A stretch of DNA of 64,000 nt, from positions 3,658,001 to 3,722,000 of the forward strand of contig NZ_FNTV01000001.1 in assembly GCF_900105965.1 (NCBI RefSeq), given 5' to 3'. A model generated the notes under the pieces. The model saw only the letters and a list, made by a program, of their open reading frames with translations. It did no database searches and was not told the origin of the DNA. The DNA comes from Arthrobacter alpinus (lineage in GTDB: Bacteria > Actinomycetota > Actinomycetes > Actinomycetales > Micrococcaceae). Made by a program: the position numbers and the translations under genes. Below are positions 56,962 to 64,000 of the stretch, in pieces. How positions within the stretch are numbered: position 1 is the stretch's first letter; the number at the start of each line of letters is the position of its first letter.

Positions 56962-57479
56962 GGTTTCACGACCTCCTTGAGCCGCAGCAGTGCGATCTCC
57001 CGCAGCTGCCCGGCAACGATGAGTTCTTCATTCTCGGGTGGGTTGTGGAGCCGCTCGTGCAGCGCCGACAGGATCTCATCGGGCGAACGCCCCAGGGCCC
57101 GAATGAGGAAGACCCGGCCAAACTTTTCCTCGTAGGCGCGGTTTCCGTCCAGTAGTTCGGCGGCAACCGCGGCGTCGGCCGGGTCAATCCCCGACTGTTC
57201 AGCAGCGGAGAGCGCCGCCGCCTGACCGCTTCCGGGCAGCCGTTCCCCGATGCGGGGGTGGTGTGCCATGGCGGAGGCGACCTCCCCAGCGGTGAGCGGC
57301 GCGGCGGCGTCCCTTGCGGCGGCGAAAATGTCTTCCGCCGCTGCATAGGGACGGCCGTCAATGATCTGGTGGATCCACCGGTCAACGTCGAGGCAGGGTC
57401 GCAGTACCTCAACCAGGGCATTTTCTGTGGATTCGTTGAATTCGTTCAACAGCATGGCAAGTTGATCCTTGCTTTTCAT
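56958..57479 (-). CDS. uraD: 2-oxo-4-hydroxy-4-carboxy-5-ureidoimidazoline decarboxylase
   Basis: OHCU decarboxylase (173 aa), third step from urate, giving (S)-allantoin. Family motifs: LLNEFNES at the start, MAHHPRIGERLPG (catalytic His), a helix with a LLDGNRAYEEKFGRVFLIRALGRSPDEILSAL signature (Glu and Arg of the active site, FLIRA), and LREIALLRLKEVV at the end. First gene of uraD-uraH-uricase, with operator-like dyads and promoter elements immediately upstream. Confidence 0.95.
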   Translation of the reverse strand: MKSKDQLAMLLNEFNESTENALVEVLRPCLDVDRWIHQIIDGRPYAAAEDIFAAARDAAAPLTAGEVASAMAHHPRIGERLPGSGQAAALSAAEQSGIDPADAAVAAELLDGNRAYEEKFGRVFLIRALGRSPDEILSALHERLHNPPENEELIVAGQLREIALLRLKEVVKP

Positions 57480-57520
57480 CTGCTGGCATCCACGGCGTAG
57501 GCTATGCGAACTTCAAATAT

Positions 57521-57585
57521 TTTCGCATCGTGGAACTGTTATTTCAGCGTATGAATAGTGAACCGCATCACATTTGAAATGTCAA
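57521..57585 (-). promoter_or_regulatory. uraD-uraH-uricase promoter with two operator dyads
   Basis: Minus strand TTGACA (57585-57580), 17-base spacer and TTCACT (57562-57557); expected start near 57550. A perfect TTYCRYNNNRYGRAA site at 57521-57535 (TTTCGCATCGTGGAA) and one with two mismatches at 57542-57556 have centres exactly 21 bp apart, the same layout as upstream of hyi. Confidence 0.65.
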
Positions 57586-57611
57586 CTACGGGAGTGGCGA
57601 CTTCTTTCGAG

Positions 57612-58079
57612 TTACAAGCCTAGCTCCGTGCGAAGATGGGCTACGTGGCCTTCGGCGCTGACGCGGTACTCTGCTGTTCGCACGGTTCCGTCAGCGTTGA
57701 CCACTGCGGTGGAGCGGAGTGTGCCCATGACGGTTTTATTGTTGACCAGCTTCTCTCCCCACGCACCCCAGGCCTCCGCGACCCGGTGGTCGGCGTCGGA
57801 GAGTAGCGGGAAATTCAGCCCGTGGTCTTCGGCAAAGGTGGTCAGGGCCTCCGGGGCGTCGGTGGATATCCCCACTACATCCACGCCAGCGGCTTGCAGG
57901 GCGGCCAGGCTGTCTCGAAAGTCGCAGGCCTCCGTGGTGCAGCCCGGGGTGGCGGCCTTGGGATAGAAGTAGACGATGACCTGCCGGCCTGCGTAGTCGG
58001 AAAGTGAAACGGTGCGTCCGGAGGCGTCGGGGAGGGTGAATCCGGGGGCGGCCTGGCCGGAGGTGAGTGCGGTTGACAT
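57612..58079 (-). CDS. bcp: Thioredoxin-dependent peroxiredoxin (Bcp/PrxQ)
   Basis: Reduces hydrogen peroxide and organic peroxides with thioredoxin (155 aa). The peroxidatic Cys47 lies in TPGCTTEACDFRD; Cys52 five residues later is the PrxQ-type resolving Cys. The start LTSGQAAPGFTLPDASGRTVSLSDYAGRQVIVYFYPKAATPGC is standard. It lies beside the uricase operon and its promoter carries the same operator layout, so it is probably induced with uricase to remove the peroxide formed. Confidence 0.95.
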   Translation of the reverse strand: MSTALTSGQAAPGFTLPDASGRTVSLSDYAGRQVIVYFYPKAATPGCTTEACDFRDSLAALQAAGVDVVGISTDAPEALTTFAEDHGLNFPLLSDADHRVAEAWGAWGEKLVNNKTVMGTLRSTAVVNADGTVRTAEYRVSAEGHVAHLRTELGL

Positions 58080-58092
58080 GGGGCTCCTCTAA

Positions 58093-58159
58093 TTTCGCAA
58101 TATGAAATCAAACTATTGATGGGTGAAATAAGAGTAGGGCTGTGCTTCGGTCTGGTCAA
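58093..58159 (-). promoter_or_regulatory. bcp promoter with ureide-type operator
   Basis: Minus strand TTGACC (58159-58154), 17-base spacer, TACTCT (58136-58131), start near 58124. A perfect TTYCRYNNNRYGRAA site lies at 58093-58107 (TTTCGCAATATGAAA); a degenerate partner with one good half lies at 58114-58128, centre 21 bp away. AGGAG before ATG 58079 is the ribosome site. Confidence 0.6.
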
Positions 58160-58190
58160 AGGGTGTCCGAGGACCTTGGGCATGCGTCCG

Positions 58191-59120
58191 CTACGAGGGG
58201 AGGGCGTCGAGAGCGGTTCGCAGCCGTTCACGCAGCACAGCGGATTCGGCACTAAAGCCGCGCTGCGCGGCCACGTAGTCGGCCTTCCCGGCGGCCGTTT
58301 CAATGCGGATTGGCGGGTAGCCCCACGCCGCCAGATCGTAGGGGGAGGCCTGCATATCCATGGCACGGATGTTCCATGAAAGTTCAAAACAGTCCATGAC
58401 CAGCTCGCTGGGCAGTGCAGGTGAGAGCTTGTATGCCCACTTGTAGAGGTCCATGTTCGCATGCAGGCAGCCGGGCTGCTCCATGTCACGCTGGTTCTCC
58501 CGCGTGGGTGTCAGCTCGTTGAGTCCCGTTGCCTGCGGAGTGTAAAAACGGTATGCGTCGAAGTGCGTACAGCGGATTCGGTTTTCCTCCACCACCCGGT
58601 CAGTGCCGCCGGATCCGAGCCTGAGTTCCAGGTATTCGTGCCGCACCGCATTGGCCTCCTGCTTGTAGACCATGGCCCACTCATGCAGCCCAAAGCAGCC
58701 AAACTGCGCCGGTCGCGCCGCTGTGCGGCCCAGGATGATCCGGGCGAAATCCACCGCATCCCTGCGCAGTTCCAGGAACCTCTCCACGTCAAGAATGACG
58801 CCGGGAGCTTCCGCGGGCGCCCCGGCCTCCTCGCGCTCCGCGTTGCTGGCCTCCCGGTAGAACTTCCAGCCGAGTCGCTCGGTTGCGGATGCTCCCGTGA
58901 GTATGGCGCCGGCTCCCGGGTGCCAGCGCGAGAGCTGGCCCGGCTTCTGCGTGTAATAAGTGAAGAGGAAATCCTCAACGGGGTGCTTCTTCCCGGCCGA
59001 ACGCCGGGCCAGGTAGGGCTCCGCGTAGCGGTCCACGCGGTCCCGGTGGGCCGCGGCCTTGTCCTGCCAAGCGGCTTCGGACAGAACTGAGGGGGCCGGG
59101 GATGGCAGTGCGGGGGTCAT
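58191..59120 (-). CDS. Conserved hypothetical protein, often annotated 3-methyladenine DNA glycosylase
   Basis: A 309-residue soluble protein of a conserved actinobacterial family that databases often label as a 3-methyladenine DNA glycosylase, without visible helix-hairpin-helix or known glycosylase motif here. Conserved-looking stretches: HPVEDFLFTYYTQKPGQLSRWHPGAGAIL, CFGLHEWAMVYKQEANAVRHEYLELRLG, IRCTHFDAYRFYTPQATGLNELTPTRENQRDMEQPGCLHANMDLYKWAYKLSP. The His-rich segments (CFGLHEW, TRENQRDMEQPGCLHANMD) could bind metal. It overlaps no neighbour; four bases follow the MarR gene stop, so the two are co-transcribed. Confidence 0.75.
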   Translation of the reverse strand: MTPALPSPAPSVLSEAAWQDKAAAHRDRVDRYAEPYLARRSAGKKHPVEDFLFTYYTQKPGQLSRWHPGAGAILTGASATERLGWKFYREASNAEREEAGAPAEAPGVILDVERFLELRRDAVDFARIILGRTAARPAQFGCFGLHEWAMVYKQEANAVRHEYLELRLGSGGTDRVVEENRIRCTHFDAYRFYTPQATGLNELTPTRENQRDMEQPGCLHANMDLYKWAYKLSPALPSELVMDCFELSWNIRAMDMQASPYDLAAWGYPPIRIETAAGKADYVAAQRGFSAESAVLRERLRTALDALPS

Positions 59121-59123
59121 TTC

Positions 59124-59672
59124 CTAATTATCTTCCATGACCAGGGGAGTGGTCGCACCCGAGACTGTGCCTCTCGGTACCCCGGCGGCAGGTGACGGGA
59201 CGGGCGAAGGTACGTTTCCGGCGTCGTCCGCGTGCGCCGCGGCGCCAATCAGGGCCATCATGGAGCGGTGTAGGGCCATGGCACCTTCGCGGTCAAGGCC
59301 AAGCCGGGCCATCATGGTGCCGGGCACCGAGAGAGCCTGCTGGCGCAGGGCGGCACCAGCGGCGGTGAGGTCAATGCAGAGTGCGCGCTCGTCCGTGGCG
59401 TCCTTGGTGCGGGTGATGTAACCCAGGGCTTCGAGGCGTTTGAGGAGCGGAGACAGGGTGGCGGATTCCAGGAGGAGGGCGGCTCCGATGTCCTTGACAC
59501 GCCGCGGCGCCTGCTCCCACAGCGCCAACATGACCAGATATTGCGGGTGCGTCAGCTGCATGGGTTCAAGGACGGGTTTGTACGCGGCGATGACACTGCG
59601 GGAAGCCACGCTGAGTCCAAAACACAGCTGCCGTTCAAGCAGGAGATCGTTCTCGGTGGTGCTCACGGACAC
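59124..59672 (-). CDS. MarR/OhrR-family peroxide-sensing regulator
   Basis: A 182-residue MarR-family regulator closely patterned on OhrR: LLERQLCFGLSVASRSVIAAYKPVLEPMQLTHPQYLVMLALWEQ matches the OhrR N-terminus, and Cys17 is at the place of the peroxide-reactive Cys of OhrR. The winged helix follows (RVKDIGAALLLESATLSPLLKRLEALGYITR). The C-terminal 30 residues are a Pro/Ser-rich extension not usual in the family. A perfect 20-base palindrome upstream (59683-59702) is the expected operator. Ohr itself is not in the window, so the regulated target may be the small divergent gene or its partner downstream. Confidence 0.88.
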   Translation of the reverse strand: MSVSTTENDLLLERQLCFGLSVASRSVIAAYKPVLEPMQLTHPQYLVMLALWEQAPRRVKDIGAALLLESATLSPLLKRLEALGYITRTKDATDERALCIDLTAAGAALRQQALSVPGTMMARLGLDREGAMALHRSMMALIGAAAHADDAGNVPSPVPSPAAGVPRGTVSGATTPLVMEDN

Positions 59673-59682
59673 AGCCTCTCAT

Positions 59683-59713
59683 TTAGTTAGTGCACTAACT
59701 AACAGGGTACTAT
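59683..59713. promoter_or_regulatory. Perfect 20-bp palindromic operator between ohrR-like gene and divergent small gene
   Basis: TTAGTTAGTGCACTAACTAA (59683-59702) is a perfect palindrome of the type bound by MarR/OhrR dimers. On the plus strand TACTAT (59708-59713) is a -10 box whose -35 would lie inside the palindrome, so binding would block both directions. Confidence 0.75.
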
Positions 59714-59774
59714 GAATAGTGTTCCCTCGATCAACCGGGTTGGCTCAACCCCTGCGCTGCAAGGAAAATCAATC

Positions 59775-59999
59775 ATGACCAAGACGCCCTTTGTTCACAG
59801 AATGATGCGCTTCACGGGTCGTTTGCGTTACGTTTTTGGCCCCGCCGTCAGCAGTCCACTCGATCATGAGATGACGCCGGAAAATAAGGCCTTGCTGGTT
59901 CAGCAGGAGGCGGCCACGGAGGAATTCATCACCGTCAAACGGGCCGATGGCAGCACGTATCTGGTGCCGAGGGACCCGAAGGATCAGTCGCTGCGCTAG
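59775..59999 (+). CDS. Small protein with FGPA motif, first of a paralogous pair
   Basis: A 74-residue protein from ATG 59775 (AAGGAAA site upstream; the longer frame from 59712 would start before the predicted transcript start). The N-terminal helix FVHRMMRFTGRLRYVFGPAVSS resembles that of the next gene (FLNRFMHATEKAQKVFGPAD), then the rest differs (DHEMTPENKALLVQQEAATEEFITVKRADGSTYLVPRDP). No known domain is recognised. It is divergent from the OhrR-like regulator and likely under its palindrome. Confidence 0.65.
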   Translation: MTKTPFVHRMMRFTGRLRYVFGPAVSSPLDHEMTPENKALLVQQEAATEEFITVKRADGSTYLVPRDPKDQSLR

Positions 60000-60095
60000 T
60001 AATCTGGCGGAGGCTCCGGCGCCTTTGGGGTGCCCCGGGAGTAAAATTAAGTGACTCAGGGCACTTTGCTTTACTCGAAAGGAAGAGGGGTGTTG

Positions 60096-60311
60096 ATGAT
60101 GAAGAACGGCGATAAGTTCTTGAACAGATTCATGCACGCTACTGAGAAGGCGCAGAAGGTTTTTGGCCCCGCTGACCGCGGCGACATGAGTATCCCGGTG
60201 GCGCATCACCATGATGACCTCGAAGAGAGCGGGCAGGAGCAGCTCTCCCATTACGAACAGCACACGGATTCAGAAGGTCACCATTACGCCGAACGTAAAT
60301 CCGAGGCGTAG
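60096..60311 (+). CDS. Small protein with FGPA motif, second of a paralogous pair
   Basis: A 71-residue protein (ATG 60096, with GGAAGAGGGG before it). It repeats the motif FLNRFMHATEKAQKVFGPADRGD seen in the preceding gene. The C-terminal half is His- and Glu-rich (PVAHHHDDLEESGQEQLSHYEQHTDSEGHHYAERKSEA), so metal binding is possible. It ends just before a terminator. The family is unknown to me. Confidence 0.6.
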   Translation: MMKNGDKFLNRFMHATEKAQKVFGPADRGDMSIPVAHHHDDLEESGQEQLSHYEQHTDSEGHHYAERKSEA

Positions 60312-60335
60312 CTCAGGAGCCCTCGGACCAAAAGT

Positions 60336-60378
60336 GCAAAAAGGTGGGTGCCGGAACAATCCGGCACCCTCCTTTTGC
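60336..60378. terminator. Bidirectional terminator between small gene and lysC
   Basis: GGGTGCCGGA (60346-60355) and its complement (60360-60369) with four-base loop; flanking A-run and T-run (AAAAAGG, CCTTTTG) allow termination in both directions between these convergent genes. The bases 60380-60500 are GC-rich with two similar TGGGCCCAC words and no gene. Confidence 0.75.
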
Positions 60379-60506
60379 GTCTGAAGGGACCCGCGCCCGT
60401 GTGGGCCCACAGCCCCGAGTGACCCGCCGCCCCGGTTTGGGCCCACGCGCCCGAGGGGCCCCAAGCGAAGACGCGCCAGCGGATTCACTTGGGGAGGGCG
60501 TGGGGA

Positions 60507-61793
60507 CTAGCGGCCCGTGCCGCCGTAAACGGTTGCCTCATCGTCGCTGTCCAGGTCAAAGGCCTGGTGGACAGCGCGCACGGCAACGTCCAACAGGTCG
60601 GCCCGCGTGACAACGGAGATGCGGATTTCGGAGGTGGAGATCAGATCGATGTTCACGCCGGCGTCGGACAAGGCCTGGAAGAAGCGGTAGGAAACGCCCG
60701 GGTTGGAGCGCATGCCGGCACCAATGAGTGAGAGCTTGCCGATCTTGTCATCGTAAATCAGGTCCTCAAAGCCAACGTCGGACTGCTTGGCGCGCAGGGC
60801 GTTTAGTGCGTCCTCGCCTTCCACCATGGGCAGGGTGAAGGAGATGTCCGTCTTGCCCGTGCCCTTTGTGGAGATGTTTTGCACGATCATGTCGATGTTG
60901 CTGTGCGCACCGGCGATGATGCCGAAAATCATGGCAGCCTTGCCGGGGATATCCGGGACTCCAACTACAGTGACTTTGGCTTCTGACCGGTCGTGGGCTA
61001 CGCCGGAGATGATTGGCTGCTCCAAGGCAACTCCCTCTGAAATCTTGATTTTGTCGTCAGGGCTGGGCAGAACCCAGGTTCCCTCATTGTCGCTAAAGGA
61101 TGACCGCACATGGATGGGCAGTCCAAAACGCCGTGCATATTCCACGCAGCGAAGGTGCAGGATCTTGGCGCCGGAGGCGGCCATTTCCAACATTTCTTCG
61201 CTGGAGATCTTGTTAATCTTCTGAGCGTTGGGAACCACTCGTGGGTCGGCCGTGTAAACGCCGTCAACGTCCGTGTAAATTTCGCAGACATCGGCGTTCA
61301 GGGCGGCGGCCAGGGCCACCGCAGTTGTGTCGGAGCCGCCGCGACCCATGGTGGTGATCTCGTGGGTTGTGCGGCTCATGCCCTGGAAACCGGCCACGAT
61401 GGCAACCTTGCCCTTGTCCAGGGCGGTGCGGACGCGGTGCGGGTCAACATCAATGATGCGGGCCTTGCCGTGGATGCCGTCGGTGATCATGCCGGCCTGG
61501 CTGCCTGTAAAGGACTGCGCTACGCCGCCTTGGGCGCTGATACCCATGGCCAACAGGGCCATTGAAATTCGCTCGCCAGCCGTCATGAGCATGTCCAGCT
61601 CGCGGGCCGGGGGCTGGGCCGATACCTGAGCGGCCAGATCCAGCAGTTCATCGGTGGTGTCGCCCATGGCGGAAACCACCACGACCACTTCATGGCCTGC
61701 TGCCTGGGTGCTGACTACTCTGCGGGCAACCCGCAGAATGCCTTCGGCGTCAGAGACAGAGGAACCGCCGTATTTTTGAACAATCAGACTCAT
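60507..61793 (-). CDS. lysC: Aspartokinase
   Basis: Phosphorylates aspartate, first step to lysine, threonine and methionine (428 aa). Motifs: [15 protein letters not shown] (ATP/aspartate site, KYGGSS), [40 protein letters not shown], and two C-terminal ACT domains ([50 protein letters not shown]) that sense lysine and/or threonine. In actinobacteria the C-terminal beta subunit is usually made from an internal start in the same gene; this was not tested. No asd gene follows in the window; the terminator and small gene are downstream. Confidence 0.96.
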   Translation of the reverse strand: MSLIVQKYGGSSVSDAEGILRVARRVVSTQAAGHEVVVVVSAMGDTTDELLDLAAQVSAQPPARELDMLMTAGERISMALLAMGISAQGGVAQSFTGSQAGMITDGIHGKARIIDVDPHRVRTALDKGKVAIVAGFQGMSRTTHEITTMGRGGSDTTAVALAAALNADVCEIYTDVDGVYTADPRVVPNAQKINKISSEEMLEMAASGAKILHLRCVEYARRFGLPIHVRSSFSDNEGTWVLPSPDDKIKISEGVALEQPIISGVAHDRSEAKVTVVGVPDIPGKAAMIFGIIAGAHSNIDMIVQNISTKGTGKTDISFTLPMVEGEDALNALRAKQSDVGFEDLIYDDKIGKLSLIGAGMRSNPGVSYRFFQALSDAGVNIDLISTSEIRISVVTRADLLDVAVRAVHQAFDLDSDDEATVYGGTGR

Positions 61794-62092
61794 GAATGCA
61801 CACTCATTGACTTACCTAACGCAACACTAGGAAAAGGAAATTTGCTGCCGCTCACGCCGGTGCCGCGCCGTCGCGCATGGCCAGTGCGGCATCATCAGCG
61901 CGGAAGGCAGTTGAGGAAAGTTTAGCGCGGTGCCGCGATAACAAGGAATTGATGCGTCCACATGGTGGTCAATGATGTCCATGTTCGTCACCAAAAAGCA
62001 ACGAATATCAGACGTTGGGATGATGTTTTTCCTGCACAGGCGGGCCTAGGCTGATGCCATGACCGCATCGGCGGCCCGTAGGGGAGGGAACC
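61794..62092. promoter_or_regulatory. Divergent lysC / ABC exporter control region
   Basis: A 299-base stretch without a gene. Minus strand TAAACT (61924-61919) could serve lysC, with only a weak TCCTTG 17 bases upstream. On the plus strand TAGGCT (about 62047-62052) is a possible -10 before the ABC gene, whose ribosome site is AGGGGAGGG (about 62079-62087). No operator or riboswitch was recognised. Confidence 0.35.
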
Positions 62093-63067
62093 ATGACTGA
62101 GCACCAGCCAGCAGAGCAGGAGAGCGGACCAATCGTGGCGGGAGAGCCCTTCACCGGCCTTGTCGCCAAGGGACTTTCCCGCAGCTTTGGCGAGGTTCAC
62201 GCCGTCGTACATATGGATCTGTACGCCCCAGCTGGGCAGGTTACGGCGCTGATTGGGCCCAACGGTGCCGGGAAGACCACGCTGTTGCTCATGCTGGCCT
62301 CGCTGCTGGCCCCAGATGACGGAACCATCAGCGTGATGGGGATCGATCCTGTGAGTGATCCTGCCGCAGCACGGGCCAAGATCGGGTGGATGCCTGACAC
62401 TTTGGGCGTCTGGGAGGCCCTGACGGCGCGCGAAATCTTGACCACCATGGCCAAGTTTTATCACCTGCCTGCCGCACAGATTCCCGACCGAGTTCAGGAA
62501 CTGCTGGAACTGGTCAACTTGACGCCCCTGGCGGATCAGAAGGCACGGGTGCTCTCGCGTGGGCAGCAGCAGCGGCTGAGCTTGGCGCGGGCGCTCATTC
62601 ACGATCCTCAGGTTTTGTTGCTCGATGAGCCAGCCTCGGGGCTCGATCCGGGATCGCGCGTGGCCTTGCGGAGCATTTTGCGGCGGCTGGCCGGCGAGGG
62701 GAAGGCTATCGTGGTTTCCTCGCATGTGTTGGCCGAACTTGATGAAATTGCCGACGGCGCCGTGTTCGTCAATCAAGGTCGCTCCGTGCTGGCCCAGTCC
62801 GTTGACGAGGCATCCGGGCAGGGGCGCAAGTACTCAATAGCGGCCCTTGACCCGGTCGCGTTGGCCAACGCCCTCGGGACTCTGGGTTTGGCATTCGCCG
62901 AAGGAACCGGCCGCCGGGATTCAGTTTCGGTGACCGTGGGGACTGAGGCTGATGCCGCCAGATTGCTGCGCGATTTGGTGCAGGAGGGTGTGGACGTGTG
63001 CGCCTTTGCCCCGGCCACGGGAGCCTTGGAAGAGACCTACATGAGCATGAAGGTGGAGCAGCCATGA
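62093..63067 (+). CDS. ABC transporter ATP-binding protein (exporter type)
   Basis: ATPase of a two-gene ABC exporter (324 aa). Walker A GPNGAGKTT (55-63), signature LSRGQQQRLSLARAL (about 154-168), Walker B LLLDEPASGLDPGS (about 175-188), and the H-loop His in SSHVLAELDEI. The C-terminal 100 residues (QGRKYSIAALDPVALANALG...) form the substrate-side extension seen in NatA/CcmA-like and multidrug exporters. The next gene overlaps its stop by four bases (ATGA), so this is a coupled ATPase-permease pair. Cargo unknown. Confidence 0.93.
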   Translation: MTEHQPAEQESGPIVAGEPFTGLVAKGLSRSFGEVHAVVHMDLYAPAGQVTALIGPNGAGKTTLLLMLASLLAPDDGTISVMGIDPVSDPAAARAKIGWMPDTLGVWEALTAREILTTMAKFYHLPAAQIPDRVQELLELVNLTPLADQKARVLSRGQQQRLSLARALIHDPQVLLLDEPASGLDPGSRVALRSILRRLAGEGKAIVVSSHVLAELDEIADGAVFVNQGRSVLAQSVDEASGQGRKYSIAALDPVALANALGTLGLAFAEGTGRRDSVSVTVGTEADAARLLRDLVQEGVDVCAFAPATGALEETYMSMKVEQP

Positions 63068-64000
63068 CCCTGAGCCAGTACTCGTCCGGCACCATTGCCG
63101 TGGTGGCCATGGAATTGCGGCAGCGGCTGCGCTCACGTGGTTGGTACATCATGCTGGGAATTTGGTTTGCCCTGATTGCTCTGGTGACCACGTTGACATG
63201 GTTTAGCTGGCAGGCGCAGCGCCGCTATCAAAGCGAATATGGCGGCATGGGACCGGACATGGTGGTGCAGGGCCCGGGCCCGCTGATCTTTGAGGCCGTC
63301 CTGGCGTTTGTGCTGTTGTTTGGTCTGCTCGTGGCACCCGCACTTTCGGCCAACGCCATCAGCGGGGACCGCTCCGCCGGCACGCTGGCCATCATGCAGG
63401 TGACGTTGTTGCGGCCAGGACAACTCCTCTGGGGAAAGTTCCTCGCCTCATGGATTGCCGCACTGGCGTTTTTGATCGTGAGCATTCCGTTTCTGATCTT
63501 TGGGATTGCGCAGGGGGGCCTGGGCGCAGGGCACATTCTGGTTGCCCTGCTCATGTTGTCAATAGAGCTCGGCGTTGTGTGCGCCCTGGGCGTGGGGATT
63601 TCCGCACTGGCAAACCGGCCGCTGTTCTCCATTGTGGTGACGTACTTGACCGTGGCGGCGTTGACGTTTGGAACGCTCATTGCCTTCGGGTTGGGCATGA
63701 TGCTCAGTAACGGCACCGTCAAGGCGAACCAAACGTATTACAAGGGCATGGAGATCTATCAAGGTGAGGGGCAAATTGATCAGCCCGAGATCTACCCGTC
63801 ACCGCCGAGGCCCACAGACATTACTGACGAGAACGACGAGTACGCCTGCTACGGTCCCCTCGTGGAGCAGCCAGCGCCCCGCTCGGAGCGTGTGGCCTGG
63901 ATGTTGAGCATGAATCCGTTCGTGGTGGTGGCAGATTCCATTCCGTATCCGGAGCGTAACGCCCAGGACCAGATGTATTCCTCGACGGGATTCTTCGAGT
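63064..64000 (+). CDS. ABC transporter permease, partial (cut by window end)
   Basis: First 312 codons of the membrane partner of the ABC exporter; no stop is reached. Segments: helix near 28-47 (WYIMLGIWFALIALVTTLTWF), extracellular loop, FEAVLAFVLLFGLLVAPALSANAISGDRSAGTLAIMQVTLLRPGQLLWGKFLASW (ABC-2 signature with the conserved ISGDRSAGTL loop facing the ATPase), then three more helices up to about 225 and a hydrophilic extracellular region (YKGMEIYQGEGQIDQPEIYPSPPRPT). It is coupled to the ATPase gene by an ATGA overlap. The rest lies outside the window. Confidence 0.9.
   Translation, partial: MTLSQYSSGTIAVVAMELRQRLRSRGWYIMLGIWFALIALVTTLTWFSWQAQRRYQSEYGGMGPDMVVQGPGPLIFEAVLAFVLLFGLLVAPALSANAISGDRSAGTLAIMQVTLLRPGQLLWGKFLASWIAALAFLIVSIPFLIFGIAQGGLGAGHILVALLMLSIELGVVCALGVGISALANRPLFSIVVTYLTVAALTFGTLIAFGLGMMLSNGTVKANQTYYKGMEIYQGEGQIDQPEIYPSPPRPTDITDENDEYACYGPLVEQPAPRSERVAWMLSMNPFVVVADSIPYPERNAQDQMYSSTGFFE

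Noticed and set aside
60380..60506. Small gene in the GC-rich stretch before lysC
   Set aside because: Frames here are short, Pro/Arg/Gly-rich and without ribosome sites; the stretch looks non-coding.

Overview
The window is a GC-rich, gene-dense chromosomal segment of an actinobacterium, most likely Arthrobacter or a close relative in the Micrococcaceae. This is inferred from the single-permease glycine-betaine transporter, homodimeric AceE, DUF3151 and DUF6986 proteins, GTG/TTG starts and probable leaderless genes; it was not tested by search. No rRNA, tRNA, CRISPR array, phage or insertion sequence was recognised.

Layout. 1-4 kb: a MalEFG-type sugar ABC importer (binding protein cut by the window edge) with a LacI regulator. 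4-10 kb: exonuclease III and its partner, then a ProVWX-like osmoprotectant operon behind a long, structured leader, then NadE. 10-26 kb: housekeeping genes (pyrE, tdk, an HAD phosphatase, a SpoU methylase, fba, purA, a nitrilase-family amidase, purSQL) interleaved with small conserved proteins. 25.9-29.6 kb: a secreted multidomain sialidase and an SGNH hydrolase. 29.7-58.1 kb: a large purine/ureide catabolic island. 58-64 kb: an OhrR-type regulator with a palindromic operator, two small paralogous proteins, aspartokinase, and an ABC exporter cut by the window end.

The island encodes import (NCS1 and NCS2 permeases), urate to allantoin (uricase, HIU hydrolase, OHCU decarboxylase), a racemase-like protein, allantoinase, ureidoglycine aminohydrolase, and two routes for the resulting glyoxylate. 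One is the glycerate route (gcl, glxR, hyi, glxK). The other is a complete dicarboxylic-acid cycle (malate synthase, malic enzyme, pyruvate dehydrogenase E1, plus an E2 gene). An IclR-family regulator lies in the middle. Allantoate amidohydrolase/allantoicase and ureidoglycolate lyase are not recognisable here; a DUF6986 CitE-like protein in the malate synthase operon is a candidate for a missing step.

The most interesting signal is a shared operator, TTYCRYNNNRYGRAA. It is found just downstream of good -35/-10 promoters of the hyi operon, the NCS1 permease operon, the uraD-uraH-uricase operon and the peroxiredoxin gene, with a related site in the malic enzyme/iclR intergenic region. In each of these five places a second, weaker copy lies exactly 21 bp away. 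A single further copy lies by the aceE promoter. This predicts one regulon, probably under the IclR protein, that joins urate breakdown, glyoxylate use and peroxide defence.

Other notable points: gcl carries an apparent one-base frameshift that puts it in frame with glxK; the racemase lacks its first catalytic cysteine; the E2 linker contains an exact 21-nt repeat; a remnant of the tdk 5' end lies upstream of tdk; and unusually long nested palindromes, two of them related in sequence, mark many gene ends.
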